The notes beneath the pieces were generated by a model that had not been told where the DNA came from, made no database searches, and saw only the letters and a program-made list of their open reading frames with translations. The translations under genes were made by a program, and so were the position numbers. This document shows, in pieces, positions 34,971-45,713 of a stretch of DNA of 64,000 bases. The stretch spans positions 1-64,000 of the forward strand of contig JAHEFB010000016.1 in NCBI GenBank assembly GCA_024640405.1, written 5' to 3'. The DNA is from Alphaproteobacteria bacterium (GTDB lineage: Bacteria; Pseudomonadota; Alphaproteobacteria; Rhizobiales; Aestuariivirgaceae). The stretch's first letter is position 1. Every line of letters starts with the position of its first letter.

Positions 34971-36278
34971 TCAGGTATAGATCGGAAAACGACTGGTCAA
35001 TGCAATCACCTTGTCTTTTACCGCAGCCTCAACCGCGGAATTTCCGTCTTCACCATTGGTTGACAGTCCGTCAAGGACTTCGATGATCAATTGCCCGATG
35101 TCCTTGAACTCAGCCACACCAAAGCCACGGGTGGTACCTGCCGGCGATCCAAGCCGGATGCCGGAGGTAATCATCGGTTTTTCCGGATCAAACGGAATTC
35201 CATTCTTGTTACAGGTTATGTTGGCACGCCCAAGCGCTGCCTCTGCTGCCTTGCCGGTGAGTTTCTTGGGCCGCAAGTCCACCAGCATGAGATGGGTGTC
35301 AGTACCTCCGGAAACCAGATCGAGACCACCTTCCAGCATGGCTTCGGCCAAAGCATTGGCATTGGCGACCACAGCTGCGGAATAGTCCTTGAAATCTGGC
35401 CGCAAGGCCTCTCCAAACGCAACCGCCTTGGCTGCGATTACGTGCATCAGCGGGCCGCCCTGCAGACCGGGGAAAACGGATGAATTGAATTTCTTGCCCA
35501 GACTGGCATCGTTGGACAGGATCATCCCGCCGCGCGGACCGCGCAGGGTCTTGTGGGTTGTTGTCGTTGCAACGTGGGCGTACTCCAGTGGATTTGGATG
35601 CGAACCGCCGGCAACCAGACCCGCAATGTGTGCCATGTCGCACATGAACCAGGCTCCAACCTTGTCGGCTATTTCCCGGAACCGCTTGAAATCAATAAAC
35701 CTGGGATAGGCAGATCCGCCGGCAAGAATCAGTTTCGGCTTGTGCTCCAGCGCCAGTTTTTCAACTTCGTCGTAGTCGATCAAGTGGGTAACCGGGTCCA
35801 CTTTGTAGGGAACAGGGTTAAACCATTTGCCGGACTGATTGACCGGTGAACCGTGCGTCAGGTGGCCACCGCAAGCCAGGTCAAGCCCCAGATAGGTATC
35901 ACCAGGCTGCAGCAACGCAAAGAAAACCGCCTGATTTGCGTTGGCGCCGGAATGAGGTTGAACATTGGCATACTCGCAATTGAACAGCTGGCAGGCACGC
36001 TTGATCGCCAGTTCTTCGGCGACATCGACATACTCGCATCCACCATAATACCGCCTGCCCGGATACCCTTCTGCGTATTTGTTGGTCAGAACGGACCCTT
36101 GCGCTTCCAGAACGGCCCGCGAGACAATGTTTTCTGATGCAATGAGTTCGATCTCGTGCTGTTGCCGGTCGAATTCATGCGTAATTGTGGAAGCCAGTTC
36201 AGCATCAGAACCGGCCAAAGTATCGGTGAAGAAACCGGGAAAAATGCCGGATTGTGTCGGTTTTTGTTGAGCTGTCAT
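34971..36278 (-). CDS. glyA: Serine hydroxymethyltransferase
   Basis: GlyA interconverts serine and glycine with transfer of a one-carbon unit to tetrahydrofolate, in the cytoplasm with PLP. The 435-residue protein has [38 protein letters not shown], and the PLP lysine in [14 protein letters not shown]. The ATG at 36278 follows GAGGGAAG at eight bases and is preferred over a start seven codons upstream. It heads the glyA-nrdR-rib-nusB set. Confidence 0.97.
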   Translation of the reverse strand: MTAQQKPTQSGIFPGFFTDTLAGSDAELASTITHEFDRQQHEIELIASENIVSRAVLEAQGSVLTNKYAEGYPGRRYYGGCEYVDVAEELAIKRACQLFNCEYANVQPHSGANANQAVFFALLQPGDTYLGLDLACGGHLTHGSPVNQSGKWFNPVPYKVDPVTHLIDYDEVEKLALEHKPKLILAGGSAYPRFIDFKRFREIADKVGAWFMCDMAHIAGLVAGGSHPNPLEYAHVATTTTHKTLRGPRGGMILSNDASLGKKFNSSVFPGLQGGPLMHVIAAKAVAFGEALRPDFKDYSAAVVANANALAEAMLEGGLDLVSGGTDTHLMLVDLRPKKLTGKAAEAALGRANITCNKNGIPFDPEKPMITSGIRLGSPAGTTRGFGVAEFKDIGQLIIEVLDGLSTNGEDGNSAVEAAVKDKVIALTSRFPIYT

Positions 36279-36479
36279 GTTAGGCACTTCCCTCTGCACT
36301 TAAATTCGGGCAACACAAGATGCTCCCTATGACAGAAAAGGGCCAACGACCGCAATGCGTGAAACCTGCAAGCGGCAATGCGTCGCTGAGCTGAAGAAAT
36401 CATGCATTCGAAATATGAATACGTCTCACCGGTAATCGCACTGCGCCGAACAAACAACTCCATGTGTCCCAAAGATACG

Positions 36480-37904
36480 CTATCCGGCACGCCCCTCCGG
36501 GGAACCGATCGGCTGGCCGGTAATAAAACCGGTTCCGTCGAGGCCATAAATGTCATCGCGGAAACGCACCATGCCGTCAGGGCCTGCCCAGGCAGTCAGA
36601 TACACCCAGTGAACGGAAACCTTGCCCTTCAACTCAACGTCGATGCGGTCCTCGGATCGAGCAACAGATTTTATTTGCCGCAAGTTCCAGCCATCCTGGT
36701 TCCCCAAAACCCATGACGTCAGCTGATGAACATCTTCCACCCGTACACAGCCTGAACTGAAATACCGCTGGCTTTCCTCGAACAGTGTCTTTGTCGGCGT
36801 GTCGTGCATGTAAACAGAAAACTTGTTGCGAAAGTTTATCTTCACTGATGCCATGGCGTTTTCGCCACCTGGTTCCTGGCGGAAATGATATTTGTCAGCA
36901 ATGTCCTCCGCCGGCGCTCGCCAGTTGATCGAACGGGGATTTACTTCGGGGCCTCTATATCCGTCAAAAATCTTGATCCGCATGCGTTTCAGAATATGCC
37001 GGGATCTGCGGACTTTTGGTACAATGTCCTTGATGACAATCGATTTGGGAGAATGCCAGTAGGGATTAAAGTTGATTTCGCTGATTTCGCTGGACACGAT
37101 TGGAGATGGACGCTCGGGTTTGCCCACAATCACTGCATGGCTGGAGACTACCCGATTTCCCTCGACAGCTTCCAGTTTGGCAGCCGGGATGTTTACCAGC
37201 ACGTATTTGTGTCCGAGCTGTTTTGTGTATTCCGGCATCCTGATCAGGTTGGCGCGCATGGTATCAAGCCGCGACTTGGCGGACACCGACAATGCATTGG
37301 CCGTGGCTTTGTCGACCTGGCCGGTGGCCGGTAGACCGTGATTTTCCTGAAACCCGGCGACTGCCTGGGCCAGCCCGCCATCGTACTCTTCTCGACCGAT
37401 TGCGCCTTTCGGCAGGTAGCCTTCTATAGCAAGGCGGCGGCGCAATGCGAGAACCGCCCTGCCCTTGCCGCCTGGCTTCAGTGATCTGGATGTGGCAATC
37501 CTGCCCCATCCACCTCTGCGAGCAATGTTTTCATAATGTTTGATCGCTGACTCCAGCGCTCGCCCGCCCTGGGCACTGAGCATTGGAACGACGGAGCGAT
37601 GGGATTGATAGATCTGTGTACGGGTTGACAGGGCGCCATCTGACTGCTGGCCCTGGTTCCGAGTTCTCGCTGGTTGCCGCCGTGTGGACAGTGATCCAAG
37701 CCAATCCGGAACAAAACCCGACGTGGTCGCACCCTGTTCGTCAGACGTATCGCCCGACTGATCTGTCGATCGGCTGGGAGAACTGCGAAGATTATAATTA
37801 CGCTCTACTGATTCAGCAGCGGCCTGCCTGGCAGGCAAGCCTCCCGACAGCAACATCACAGCCATCAAAGACATCAGTGAAACGCGCAACAACCCAGATA
37901 CCAT
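36480..37904 (-). CDS. L,D-transpeptidase (PG-binding plus YkuD domains)
   Basis: A secreted or periplasmic enzyme that forms 3-3 peptidoglycan cross-links or attaches proteins to peptidoglycan. An N-terminal signal peptide (LLRVSLMSLMAVMLLSGGL, then ARQAAA) is followed by a disordered Ser/Arg-rich stretch, a PG_binding_1 domain (about residues 150-215: LALRRRLAIEGYLPKGAIG) and a YkuD catalytic domain with the motif RYFSSGCVRVED, whose Cys is the nucleophile and YMHDTP the preceding His. ATG 37904 follows GGGAAG; an in-frame ATG at 37943 is the alternative. An LdtR-type regulator gene lies immediately upstream. Confidence 0.93.
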   Translation of the reverse strand: MVSGLLRVSLMSLMAVMLLSGGLPARQAAAESVERNYNLRSSPSRSTDQSGDTSDEQGATTSGFVPDWLGSLSTRRQPARTRNQGQQSDGALSTRTQIYQSHRSVVPMLSAQGGRALESAIKHYENIARRGGWGRIATSRSLKPGGKGRAVLALRRRLAIEGYLPKGAIGREEYDGGLAQAVAGFQENHGLPATGQVDKATANALSVSAKSRLDTMRANLIRMPEYTKQLGHKYVLVNIPAAKLEAVEGNRVVSSHAVIVGKPERPSPIVSSEISEINFNPYWHSPKSIVIKDIVPKVRRSRHILKRMRIKIFDGYRGPEVNPRSINWRAPAEDIADKYHFRQEPGGENAMASVKINFRNKFSVYMHDTPTKTLFEESQRYFSSGCVRVEDVHQLTSWVLGNQDGWNLRQIKSVARSEDRIDVELKGKVSVHWVYLTAWAGPDGMVRFRDDIYGLDGTGFITGQPIGSPEGRAG

Positions 37905-38033
37905 GTCAATCTTCCCAGTCAGCAAACCTGATGACATGTTCATACATCATTCCGCGAACTGGGGATAGTAAATGTCTTGTTATGCGGAGCCGGCAGAAGC
38001 CGGAGCGTGTCCGGTTGGCATTATGTAATGAAA

Positions 38034-38065
38034 AACCCGCGAAAAGTGAAAACTTTTCACGGGTT
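38034..38065 (-). terminator. Rho-independent terminator downstream of ldtR
   Basis: A 14-bp stem AACCCGCGAAAAGT / ACTTTTCACGGGTT (one G-T wobble) with loop GAAA lies between ldtR and the L,D-transpeptidase gene. Read on the minus strand the stem is followed by TTTTTCATT. It therefore likely ends ldtR transcription and gives the Ldt gene its own promoter. Confidence 0.75.
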
Positions 38066-38168
38066 CAAATCGTTGTTCAGCAGAGAAACAGTGTCTACCA
38101 GGTGAGAGTTGCGAACGTGATTCGCGTTGCCTGACTCAATCCTGCCCGGTAAACAACTGATCCGGTTA

Positions 38169-38681
38169 TCAGAGACGATACAATATCTGATCGGTCCAGA
38201 ACCGCTCAAGGCGACCCAGGGCCTTGTTCAGGCGATCAAATTCGTCGACGTCAATACCGGCAACCTCGCGCAACGACAGCAACTGGCGATTATACAAGGT
38301 ATCAATCTGTTCGCGGATCGCCTGACCACGCTCGGTCAGTGAAATGCGAACGGAGCGTTTGTCTGCGTTCGAACGCTCGTGGCTCACGTACCCCTGATCA
38401 ACCAGCTTCTTCAGGTTGTAGGACACGTTTGAGCCCTGATAGTAGCCACGGGTCTTCAATTCGCCCGCAGTCAATTCACTATCGCCAATGTTGAACAATA
38501 ACAGCGCCTGTACAGAATTGACTTCCTGTTCGCCGTTACGCTCAAATTCATCCTTGATCACATCCAGCAAACGGCGATGAAGCCGCTCGATGAGCGTCAG
38601 TGATTCAAGATAGCGATTTTTGATTTCAGATTTGTCCTGGTCCACGTCATCGCGGACCGCCAATGCGGTCATTTCATTCAT
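38169..38681 (-). CDS. ldtR: MarR-family regulator, LdtR type
   Basis: A 170-residue MarR-family winged-helix protein of the LdtR subgroup, described in Rhizobiales including Liberibacter as controlling L,D-transpeptidase and osmotic tolerance genes. Visible are the dimerisation helices (RYLESLTLIERLHRRLLDVI), the winged helix (ELKTRGYYQGSNVSYNLKKL) and the wing DKRSVRISLTERGQ. The ATG at 38681 follows GGCAGG at eight bases; a TTG two codons upstream is less likely. Its neighbour downstream is the L,D-transpeptidase it is expected to control. Confidence 0.9.
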   Translation of the reverse strand: MNEMTALAVRDDVDQDKSEIKNRYLESLTLIERLHRRLLDVIKDEFERNGEQEVNSVQALLLFNIGDSELTAGELKTRGYYQGSNVSYNLKKLVDQGYVSHERSNADKRSVRISLTERGQAIREQIDTLYNRQLLSLREVAGIDVDEFDRLNKALGRLERFWTDQILYRL

Positions 38682-38873
38682 GTTCAATACCTGCCCGTTT
38701 ATGTTTTAAGTTCGTCTGTTTTTAATGGCAGGTTTTTCCCCTGCCTTGACGATGACTCTACGGCGGGTTTTTTAAGAACAGCTCAATGAGATAGGTAAAT
38801 CAGGTGCTAATTTGCATCAAATTTGAAAGAGATTGCATCAAAGTTAGCAAAATCTTGAAACCGCAGAAGTCAG

Positions 38874-39764
38874 CTATTTTTTGCCAGCCAGATGTTTGAT
38901 TATCCCTGAAAAATCGGCATCGGCACCACCTGCAGCCATAAACTCTTTGTAAAGTTCGAGTGCACGCGCACCCATTGGAGTCCAGGTTTTCGAGCTTTCC
39001 GCAGCGCCTTTGGCGAGATCCAGATCCTTGTACATCATGGCAGTTGCAAAACCCGGCTGGTAATCGCGATTGGCGGGTGACGTCGGCACCGGACCAGGCA
39101 CAGGGCAATAAGTGGTCATGGACCAACACTGCCCGGATGCAGTAGACGAGATGTCAAAGAACCGCTGCGCATCCAGTCCGAGCCGTTCCGCCATGAGGAA
39201 TGCCTCGCAGGTGCCGATCATGGAAATGGCAAGCAGCATGTTGTTGCAGACTTTCGCAGCCTGGCCGTTACCTGCGCCACCGGCATGGACGATGTTCTTG
39301 CCCATGATTTCCAGAAATGGTTTTGCACCGGTGAAGGCGGCATCGCTGCCGCCACACATGAATGTAAGTGTACCGGCTGCTGCGCCGGTGGTGCCACCGG
39401 ATACCGGGGCATCAAGCATGTGATGACCGGCAGTGTCCGCCATTGCGATGACATCTCGTGCGGTTTCGACATCAATTGTTGAACTGTCAATCATCAATGT
39501 CCCGGGTCTGCAGACAGAGATCAGTCCGTCGTCTCCGGTGTAAACCTCTCTGACATGTTTGCCGGCAGGCAGCATGGTTACAACAACCTGCGCATCTGAT
39601 ACGGCAGCCAACACATTGTCGGCGGCAGTGCCGCCGGCGCCGGCAAATCTCGTGACACTATCAGCCGAAAGATCAAACCCCTTCACATCATGGCCGGCCT
39701 TGACCAGATTGTCGGCCATTGGGCCTCCCATGTTACCCAGACCTATGAAACCGATATTCGCCAT
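38874..39764 (-). CDS. mmsB: 3-hydroxyisobutyrate dehydrogenase
   Basis: An NAD-dependent enzyme oxidising 3-hydroxyisobutyrate to methylmalonate semialdehyde in valine breakdown. The 296-residue protein has the Rossmann GFIGLGNMGGPMADNLV, the substrate motif DAPVSGGTTGAAAGTL and the catalytic Lys in GNGQAAKVCNNMLL. The ATG at 39764 follows GAGGCAG. The neighbouring 3-hydroxyisobutyryl-CoA hydrolase and acyl-CoA dehydrogenase, 1-4 kb away on the same strand, support the valine assignment over other beta-hydroxyacid dehydrogenases. Confidence 0.92.
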   Translation of the reverse strand: MANIGFIGLGNMGGPMADNLVKAGHDVKGFDLSADSVTRFAGAGGTAADNVLAAVSDAQVVVTMLPAGKHVREVYTGDDGLISVCRPGTLMIDSSTIDVETARDVIAMADTAGHHMLDAPVSGGTTGAAAGTLTFMCGGSDAAFTGAKPFLEIMGKNIVHAGGAGNGQAAKVCNNMLLAISMIGTCEAFLMAERLGLDAQRFFDISSTASGQCWSMTTYCPVPGPVPTSPANRDYQPGFATAMMYKDLDLAKGAAESSKTWTPMGARALELYKEFMAAGGADADFSGIIKHLAGKK

Positions 39765-39954
39765 GAAACGCTGCCTCTTTCTAAACCGGTGTTGTGCTGT
39801 GCCAATAACATCGCAAGTTGTACACCCGACTTGCAAGAGGCATCCGGATAATCAACATCTCGCACTCTGAAGGACACTTGCCGGCATTGCCCCTGTGCAA
39901 TTGTTCAACCGGCTGATATGACCGCCATCAACCCAGACGCCAGCAGGATTCACA

Positions 39955-40752
39955 ATGACCTACCGTTCATACACTTTCACCCACGCCATTGTGCGCAAAC
40001 CAGGCGCCGGAGTTATTGATGGTTTGCGAGCGGTCGATACCGGTGCTCCGGATTTCGGGCAATTCCAGCGGGATCATGCAACCTACATCTCACTGCTCAA
40101 GTCGACAGGTGCTGGCGTATCCGAACTTGATGCACTGGATAACTTTCCGGACTCTGTGTTTGTGGAAGACTCGGCTTTGTGCCTGCCGGAAGTCGCGATT
40201 GCGATGCGACCAGGCGCCCCTTCCCGGCTTGGTGAAGCAGCCATCATGGCACCGGTATTGTCCGGTTACTATCATGAGGTCCTTTCGATCGAAGGGCCTG
40301 GTTTCATAGACGGTGGAGATATTCTGGTAACCGAGCGTGAAATTCTGGTTGGCAAGTCTGCGCGAACAGATGCTGCAGGTATCGCAGAGCTGAGAAGTCT
40401 TACATCGCGTTGGGACTATTCGGTGCGCGAAGTCCAAACACCGGCGGGCGTACTGCATTTCAAAACCGACTGTTCGTTGATGGATGAAGAAACGGTGTTG
40501 ACCACCAAACGTTTGTCAGACACAGGATGCTTTGATGGATACAGGACTATCAACACAGCAGATGGCGAAGAGGCTGCGGCAAATGCGATCCGGTTTAATG
40601 AGCTGGTCATTATGCCGTCCGGATTTCCGAAGACTGCGGATAAGCTGTCTGCGGCCGGATACACCGTACGCGAAGTGGGCAATACCGAGGCAGCAAAGCT
40701 GGACGGCGGCATGTCATGCCTGTCATTGAGATTTTCACCAAACTCGCAGTGA
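39955..40752 (+). CDS. Dimethylargininase-like amidinohydrolase
   Basis: A 265-residue guanidino-group-modifying enzyme (beta/alpha-propeller) that most resembles N-omega,N-omega-dimethylarginine dimethylaminohydrolase, which releases dimethylamine and citrulline. Expected catalytic positions are seen: FVEDSALCL, GPGFIDGGDILV, LHFKTDCSLMD with its His, and the terminal DGGMSCLSLRF with the nucleophilic Cys. Arginine deiminases are longer, which favours the DDAH assignment. It lies on the opposite strand among valine genes, so the context adds nothing about substrate. Confidence 0.85.
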   Translation: MTYRSYTFTHAIVRKPGAGVIDGLRAVDTGAPDFGQFQRDHATYISLLKSTGAGVSELDALDNFPDSVFVEDSALCLPEVAIAMRPGAPSRLGEAAIMAPVLSGYYHEVLSIEGPGFIDGGDILVTEREILVGKSARTDAAGIAELRSLTSRWDYSVREVQTPAGVLHFKTDCSLMDEETVLTTKRLSDTGCFDGYRTINTADGEEAAANAIRFNELVIMPSGFPKTADKLSAAGYTVREVGNTEAAKLDGGMSCLSLRFSPNSQ

Positions 40753-40789
40753 TCAGCACAGCTTCCCACCGGCAGGTACGGTTGAATGA

Positions 40790-41827
40790 TTAAACCGCCA
40801 GTTCTTCGTCCAGCGGCTCAAAGTAGGCATTTATGTCTTCATTCCTGACTGCGGACAAAGATGCAGGTTGCCATTGTGGCGCCATGTCCTTGTCGATGAC
40901 GACGGCGCGGGTTCCCTCAAAAAAATCATGCCCGGTGAAAACCCGATTGACGATCCGATACTCCAGACGCATGCAAGCATTGAAATCCAGCGTCAGTCCA
41001 TCGCGCAGTTGCCGGTGGCATATTTTCTGACTGGTGGGAGACTTGGAAGCCACTACGGCCGCCTGCTTTTGCGCCCACTCCGACGGGTTTGACTTGAGGC
41101 TTGCAAGTACATCTTCTGCCGAGTTTTGCAGGAAATGCCGGTCAATCGCTCCGCGATGTCGTCCGAACGTTTCCGGATCGACAGCTTGCGCGTATTGCTG
41201 GATAGCTTCATCCACGTCGGCGAAAGTCTTCAGAGCGCGCTTGAGATCCGGCAATCTCTCCTTGGGCACGAAGTGCGTGCCAACACCGGCATACATTGTG
41301 TCGCCTGCCTTGAGCCGAGCGCCGGTGAGGCCGATGTACATGCCGGTTTCCCCCGGACAACGCGGCAGAAAATAGGTTCCACCCACGTCGGGGAAAAGTC
41401 CGATACCGGTTTCAGGCATCGCGAAAATAGTGGCCTCAGTTACGATGCGATGCGAACCATGCACGGACACCCCTACCCCGCCGCCCATTACTATACCGTC
41501 TAGCAGAGCGACGTAAGGCTTCGGGTAATGCTTGATATATGTATTGAGCAGATATTCTTCCCTGTAGAAATCCAGGAAGCGCGGGTCCATGGCGAGCCCC
41601 CAGTCATATAACTGGCGAATATCTCCGCCTGCACAAAACGCCTTGTCGCCTGCACCTTCTATGATGATGCGCTTCACCCGATGATCTGTCTCCCAGGCTC
41701 GCAACTGGGCGTCCAGCGAACGCACCATACCAACCGTCAGGGCGTTCAGGGCACGTTCGCGGTTGAGTGTAACCACACCCGATTTGCCCTCGAGGGAAAA
41801 AACAATCTCGTTTGAAGTCGTCATCAA
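40790..41827 (-). CDS. 3-hydroxyisobutyryl-CoA hydrolase
   Basis: A 345-residue crotonase-fold protein that hydrolyses 3-hydroxyisobutyryl-CoA in valine catabolism. The oxyanion-hole motifs KAFCAGGDIRQLYDWG and LDGIVMGGGVGVSVHGSHRI, with ETGIGLFPDVGGTYFLPR, define the HIBYL-CoA hydrolase subgroup, which is longer than enoyl-CoA hydratases. It is 26 bases downstream of an acyl-CoA dehydrogenase gene and probably in its operon. Confidence 0.93.
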   Translation of the reverse strand: MMTTSNEIVFSLEGKSGVVTLNRERALNALTVGMVRSLDAQLRAWETDHRVKRIIIEGAGDKAFCAGGDIRQLYDWGLAMDPRFLDFYREEYLLNTYIKHYPKPYVALLDGIVMGGGVGVSVHGSHRIVTEATIFAMPETGIGLFPDVGGTYFLPRCPGETGMYIGLTGARLKAGDTMYAGVGTHFVPKERLPDLKRALKTFADVDEAIQQYAQAVDPETFGRHRGAIDRHFLQNSAEDVLASLKSNPSEWAQKQAAVVASKSPTSQKICHRQLRDGLTLDFNACMRLEYRIVNRVFTGHDFFEGTRAVVIDKDMAPQWQPASLSAVRNEDINAYFEPLDEELAV

Positions 41828-41853
41828 TGATTACAAACCAATCTACTCAAAAA

Positions 41854-42993
41854 CTACTGCCTCAGCATATCGCGTGAAATGATCAGTCGCATGATTTCAT
41901 TGGTACCTTCAAGAATTTGATGAACCCGCAAATCGCGCAAATACCTTTCCACGGGGTAATCCTGCAGATAACCGTAGCCACCGAACATCTGAAGCGCATC
42001 ATTGACGACATCAAACCCGGTGTCTGTTGCCTTGCGTTTTGCCATGGCAGCAAACCGTGTGGCTTCAGGGTGTTTGTCATTGACCTTCTGAGAAGCGGCG
42101 TAGAGGAGAATTCGGGCAGATTCGAGTTCGGTCTGCATGTCAGCCAGTCGGAATTGCAGAGCCTGAAATTCCGAAATCGCCCTACCAAAGGCCTTTCTGG
42201 TTTTCATGTACTCCACGGCATGGTCAATGCAGGCCTGCGCACCTCCGATGGAACAGGCCGCAATATTCAATCTGCCGCCGTCCAGTCCGGCCATGGCAAT
42301 TCGAAATCCGTTGCCTTCACCACCAATCAGGTTTTCGGCCGGCACACGGCAATTGTCAAAATTCACCTGTGCGGTTGGTTGCGAATGCCAGCCGAGCTTT
42401 TTTTCATTCGCACCAAAACTGAGCCCTGGCGTTCCGTCTTCAATCATCACGCACGAGATACCGCCGGGCGTCTCATCGCCGGTTCGCACCATCGTCAGAT
42501 ACAGATCATTGGCACCTGCTCCGGAGATAAACGCTTTGGAACCATTGAGAACATAGTGGTCTCCATCCCTTACGGCTTTTGTTCGCAGTGCCGCTGCATC
42601 TGAACCGGAACCTGGTTCGGTCAGGCAATAGCTGGAAATCTTGTTCATTGCCGTCATATCCGGCAGAAACTTCTGGCGTTGGACCTCCGTGCCAAAACTG
42701 TCGATCATCCACGCTGCCATATTGTGAATGGAAATAAAGGCAGCTGTGGACGGGCATGCCCTGGAGAGCTCTTCAAAAATCAGGACGGAATCTAGGCGTG
42801 TCAGGTTGGATCCACCAACATCATCCTTGACATACAACCCGCCAAATCCAAGCGCTGCGGTCTTCACAATGGTATCTCGGGGGAAAATGTGCTCAGCATC
42901 CCACCTGGCGGCATGAGGCGCCATCTCGTCTGCAGCAAATGACGCGGCCAGATCACGGATAGCACGTTGTTCCTCGGTCGGTTCAAAGTTCAT
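41854..42993 (-). CDS. Acyl-CoA dehydrogenase, probably isobutyryl-CoA dehydrogenase
   Basis: A 379-residue FAD-dependent acyl-CoA dehydrogenase. The family signatures are SSYCLTEPGSGSDAAALRT and QMFGGYGYLQDYPVERYLRD, and the C-terminal ILEGTNEIMRLIISRDML carries the catalytic Glu in the position of the short-chain/ACAD8 group. Its operon partner hydrolyses 3-hydroxyisobutyryl-CoA, so isobutyryl-CoA is the likely substrate. The ATG at 42993 follows GGAGAGGG and gives the normal N-terminus MNFEPTEEQ. Confidence 0.92.
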   Translation of the reverse strand: MNFEPTEEQRAIRDLAASFAADEMAPHAARWDAEHIFPRDTIVKTAALGFGGLYVKDDVGGSNLTRLDSVLIFEELSRACPSTAAFISIHNMAAWMIDSFGTEVQRQKFLPDMTAMNKISSYCLTEPGSGSDAAALRTKAVRDGDHYVLNGSKAFISGAGANDLYLTMVRTGDETPGGISCVMIEDGTPGLSFGANEKKLGWHSQPTAQVNFDNCRVPAENLIGGEGNGFRIAMAGLDGGRLNIAACSIGGAQACIDHAVEYMKTRKAFGRAISEFQALQFRLADMQTELESARILLYAASQKVNDKHPEATRFAAMAKRKATDTGFDVVNDALQMFGGYGYLQDYPVERYLRDLRVHQILEGTNEIMRLIISRDMLRQ

Positions 42994-43108
42994 TGACTGG
43001 CCCTCTCCATGCTGTGTGACATTGTGCAATCTAGATAGAGCCGCATCCACCAAACCGTCAACATGACTAGCGACTGACAGGCACATGGTGCATAGTTGAA
43101 GAGTATAA

Positions 43109-44179
<1,071 letters not shown>

Positions 44180-44197
44180 TCACAGAAGGAGTTGTCA

Positions 44198-44563
44198 ATG
44201 GAGAACAAGGTATTCAGATTGCTTCCGGGAGGAGATCCTGTTTCCGGCATGCAGCCGTCGGACCTGACGAACGCTGCGGATTTCACCACGGACGATCACA
44301 CCGAACTCAACCATACGTTTTTCGCAACACCAGATGAATCTGTCCTGACAGGCGTATGGGAATGTGCACCCAGCAGGGAAGAAATTGACAGTTATCCGGT
44401 ACATGAGATGATGACAGTAATTTCCGGTTCAGTGACTGTTACCAATGCACAAGGACATGCGGAAACATTTACAGCTGGCGATACTTTTTACATTGCCAAG
44501 GGTGCCAGATGCATCTGGCATATCGAAGAGACGCTTCGAAAATTTTACATGATCGTGGCATGA
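44198..44563 (+). CDS. Cupin-domain protein (DUF861-like)
   Basis: A 121-residue single cupin of the DUF861/EutQ-like kind. The beta-barrel motifs are GVWECAPSREEIDSYPVHEM (motif 1 region) and AGDTFYIAKGARCIWHIEE (motif 2). The metal-ligand His pattern is reduced compared with classic cupins, so an enzymatic role is uncertain. The ATG at 44198 follows AAGGAG at six bases. It is 18 bases downstream of hemB and may be co-transcribed. Function unknown. Confidence 0.85.
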   Translation: MENKVFRLLPGGDPVSGMQPSDLTNAADFTTDDHTELNHTFFATPDESVLTGVWECAPSREEIDSYPVHEMMTVISGSVTVTNAQGHAETFTAGDTFYIAKGARCIWHIEETLRKFYMIVA

Positions 44564-44573
44564 TGCATTCCGG

Positions 44574-45701
44574 TCACAGGGGAAAGCCATCCACAGTCAC
44601 ATAGCTCAATTGGCCGAGGCCGTTGAAATCGGTGCGCAATGCATTTGAATATGCACCCATCCAGCCGAATACGACATAGTCACCCTCGTCGATGGCTTCA
44701 GGCAACTGGATACTGGCCGGCAAGACGTCAAGACTGTCGCACGTCGGCCCAAAGACCGTAAACAAACGACCACCGCCTTCCAATCTTGAGCCGTCACTCC
44801 CATACGCCGTTGCGGGCGGAGCAATCCCGGAGAACTTCAGTTCATTCATTGAGCCGTAAATACCGTCGTTCAAATACAGACTGTCCTGTTTTCGCAAATG
44901 AACCTGAGCGACTGTCGCTCCACCATTCCACACCAGCGCCGACCCAGGTTCGCAATTCAGGTTTATGCCGCCCATGTGTTCGGTCTTTGCAAGATCAATT
45001 GCTGTAAAAAACTCCTCCAGGCGACGATCTTTCGGCATCAGAATTGAAGGGTAGCCACCACCAAGATTGGCATATTTCAAAATTATGCCCGCCGCCTCGG
45101 CACAACCGGCCCCCATGGCCATGGCTTCTCGCCATGCTTTCGGATTGGGAGCCTGCCAGCCCACGTGCATTGCGACAGCCACATCAAATCCGAGCTCGCT
45201 GGCCTGCCGCATCAGATTTGTCGCTGTTTGTCCATCGCAGCCAAATTTGGCATTCAGATCGACGGCTGAATCGGGATTGGCTTTAGCAATGCGTACTTCA
45301 ACAGTGCAATCGCGCTGGCAAACATCCGCCAGTTTCGAAAGTTCATTCTCATGATCTATGACGAAGTCGCGAACACCGAGTTCGCAGTATGATGTCTCTA
45401 TGTCGGCGCGCGATTTGACCGGGTGATTGTAAGCGCAATGGGCATCCCCCAGTTGGCCTCGAACCAGCCTGATTTCAGCGATGGAGGCAACGTCAAAGCC
45501 GGTAACACCGCCCTCTTTCAGCCAATGTAACACTGACGGATGAGGATTGGCCTTTACGGCGTAGTGAACGTCACCTGGAAAACCGGTTGCGAATTTTTTC
45601 GCTTCAGCGCGGATTGCATCCGGGCAAAAACACATGACGGGTTGATCGGGTGCTGCCGATGTCAGCAAGTCATCGACAGACCGATAATGCGGCAGCACCA
45701 T
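44574..45701 (-). CDS. Ornithine/diaminopimelate-type PLP decarboxylase (ODC-like)
   Basis: A 375-residue fold-type III PLP enzyme, closest to ornithine decarboxylases that make putrescine. The PLP lysine is in VHYAVKANPHPSVLHWL, the glycine loop is KYANLGGGYPSI, and the catalytic Cys from the partner subunit is in FGPTCDSLDVLP. Length and the HYAVKAN motif fit the alphaproteobacterial ornithine/lysine decarboxylase group; substrate choice between ornithine and lysine cannot be read by eye. It is 12 bases downstream of a beta-hydroxyacid dehydrogenase gene. Confidence 0.9.
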   Translation of the reverse strand: MVLPHYRSVDDLLTSAAPDQPVMCFCPDAIRAEAKKFATGFPGDVHYAVKANPHPSVLHWLKEGGVTGFDVASIAEIRLVRGQLGDAHCAYNHPVKSRADIETSYCELGVRDFVIDHENELSKLADVCQRDCTVEVRIAKANPDSAVDLNAKFGCDGQTATNLMRQASELGFDVAVAMHVGWQAPNPKAWREAMAMGAGCAEAAGIILKYANLGGGYPSILMPKDRRLEEFFTAIDLAKTEHMGGINLNCEPGSALVWNGGATVAQVHLRKQDSLYLNDGIYGSMNELKFSGIAPPATAYGSDGSRLEGGGRLFTVFGPTCDSLDVLPASIQLPEAIDEGDYVVFGWMGAYSNALRTDFNGLGQLSYVTVDGFPL

Positions 45702-45713
45702 TTGTGTTGGACC

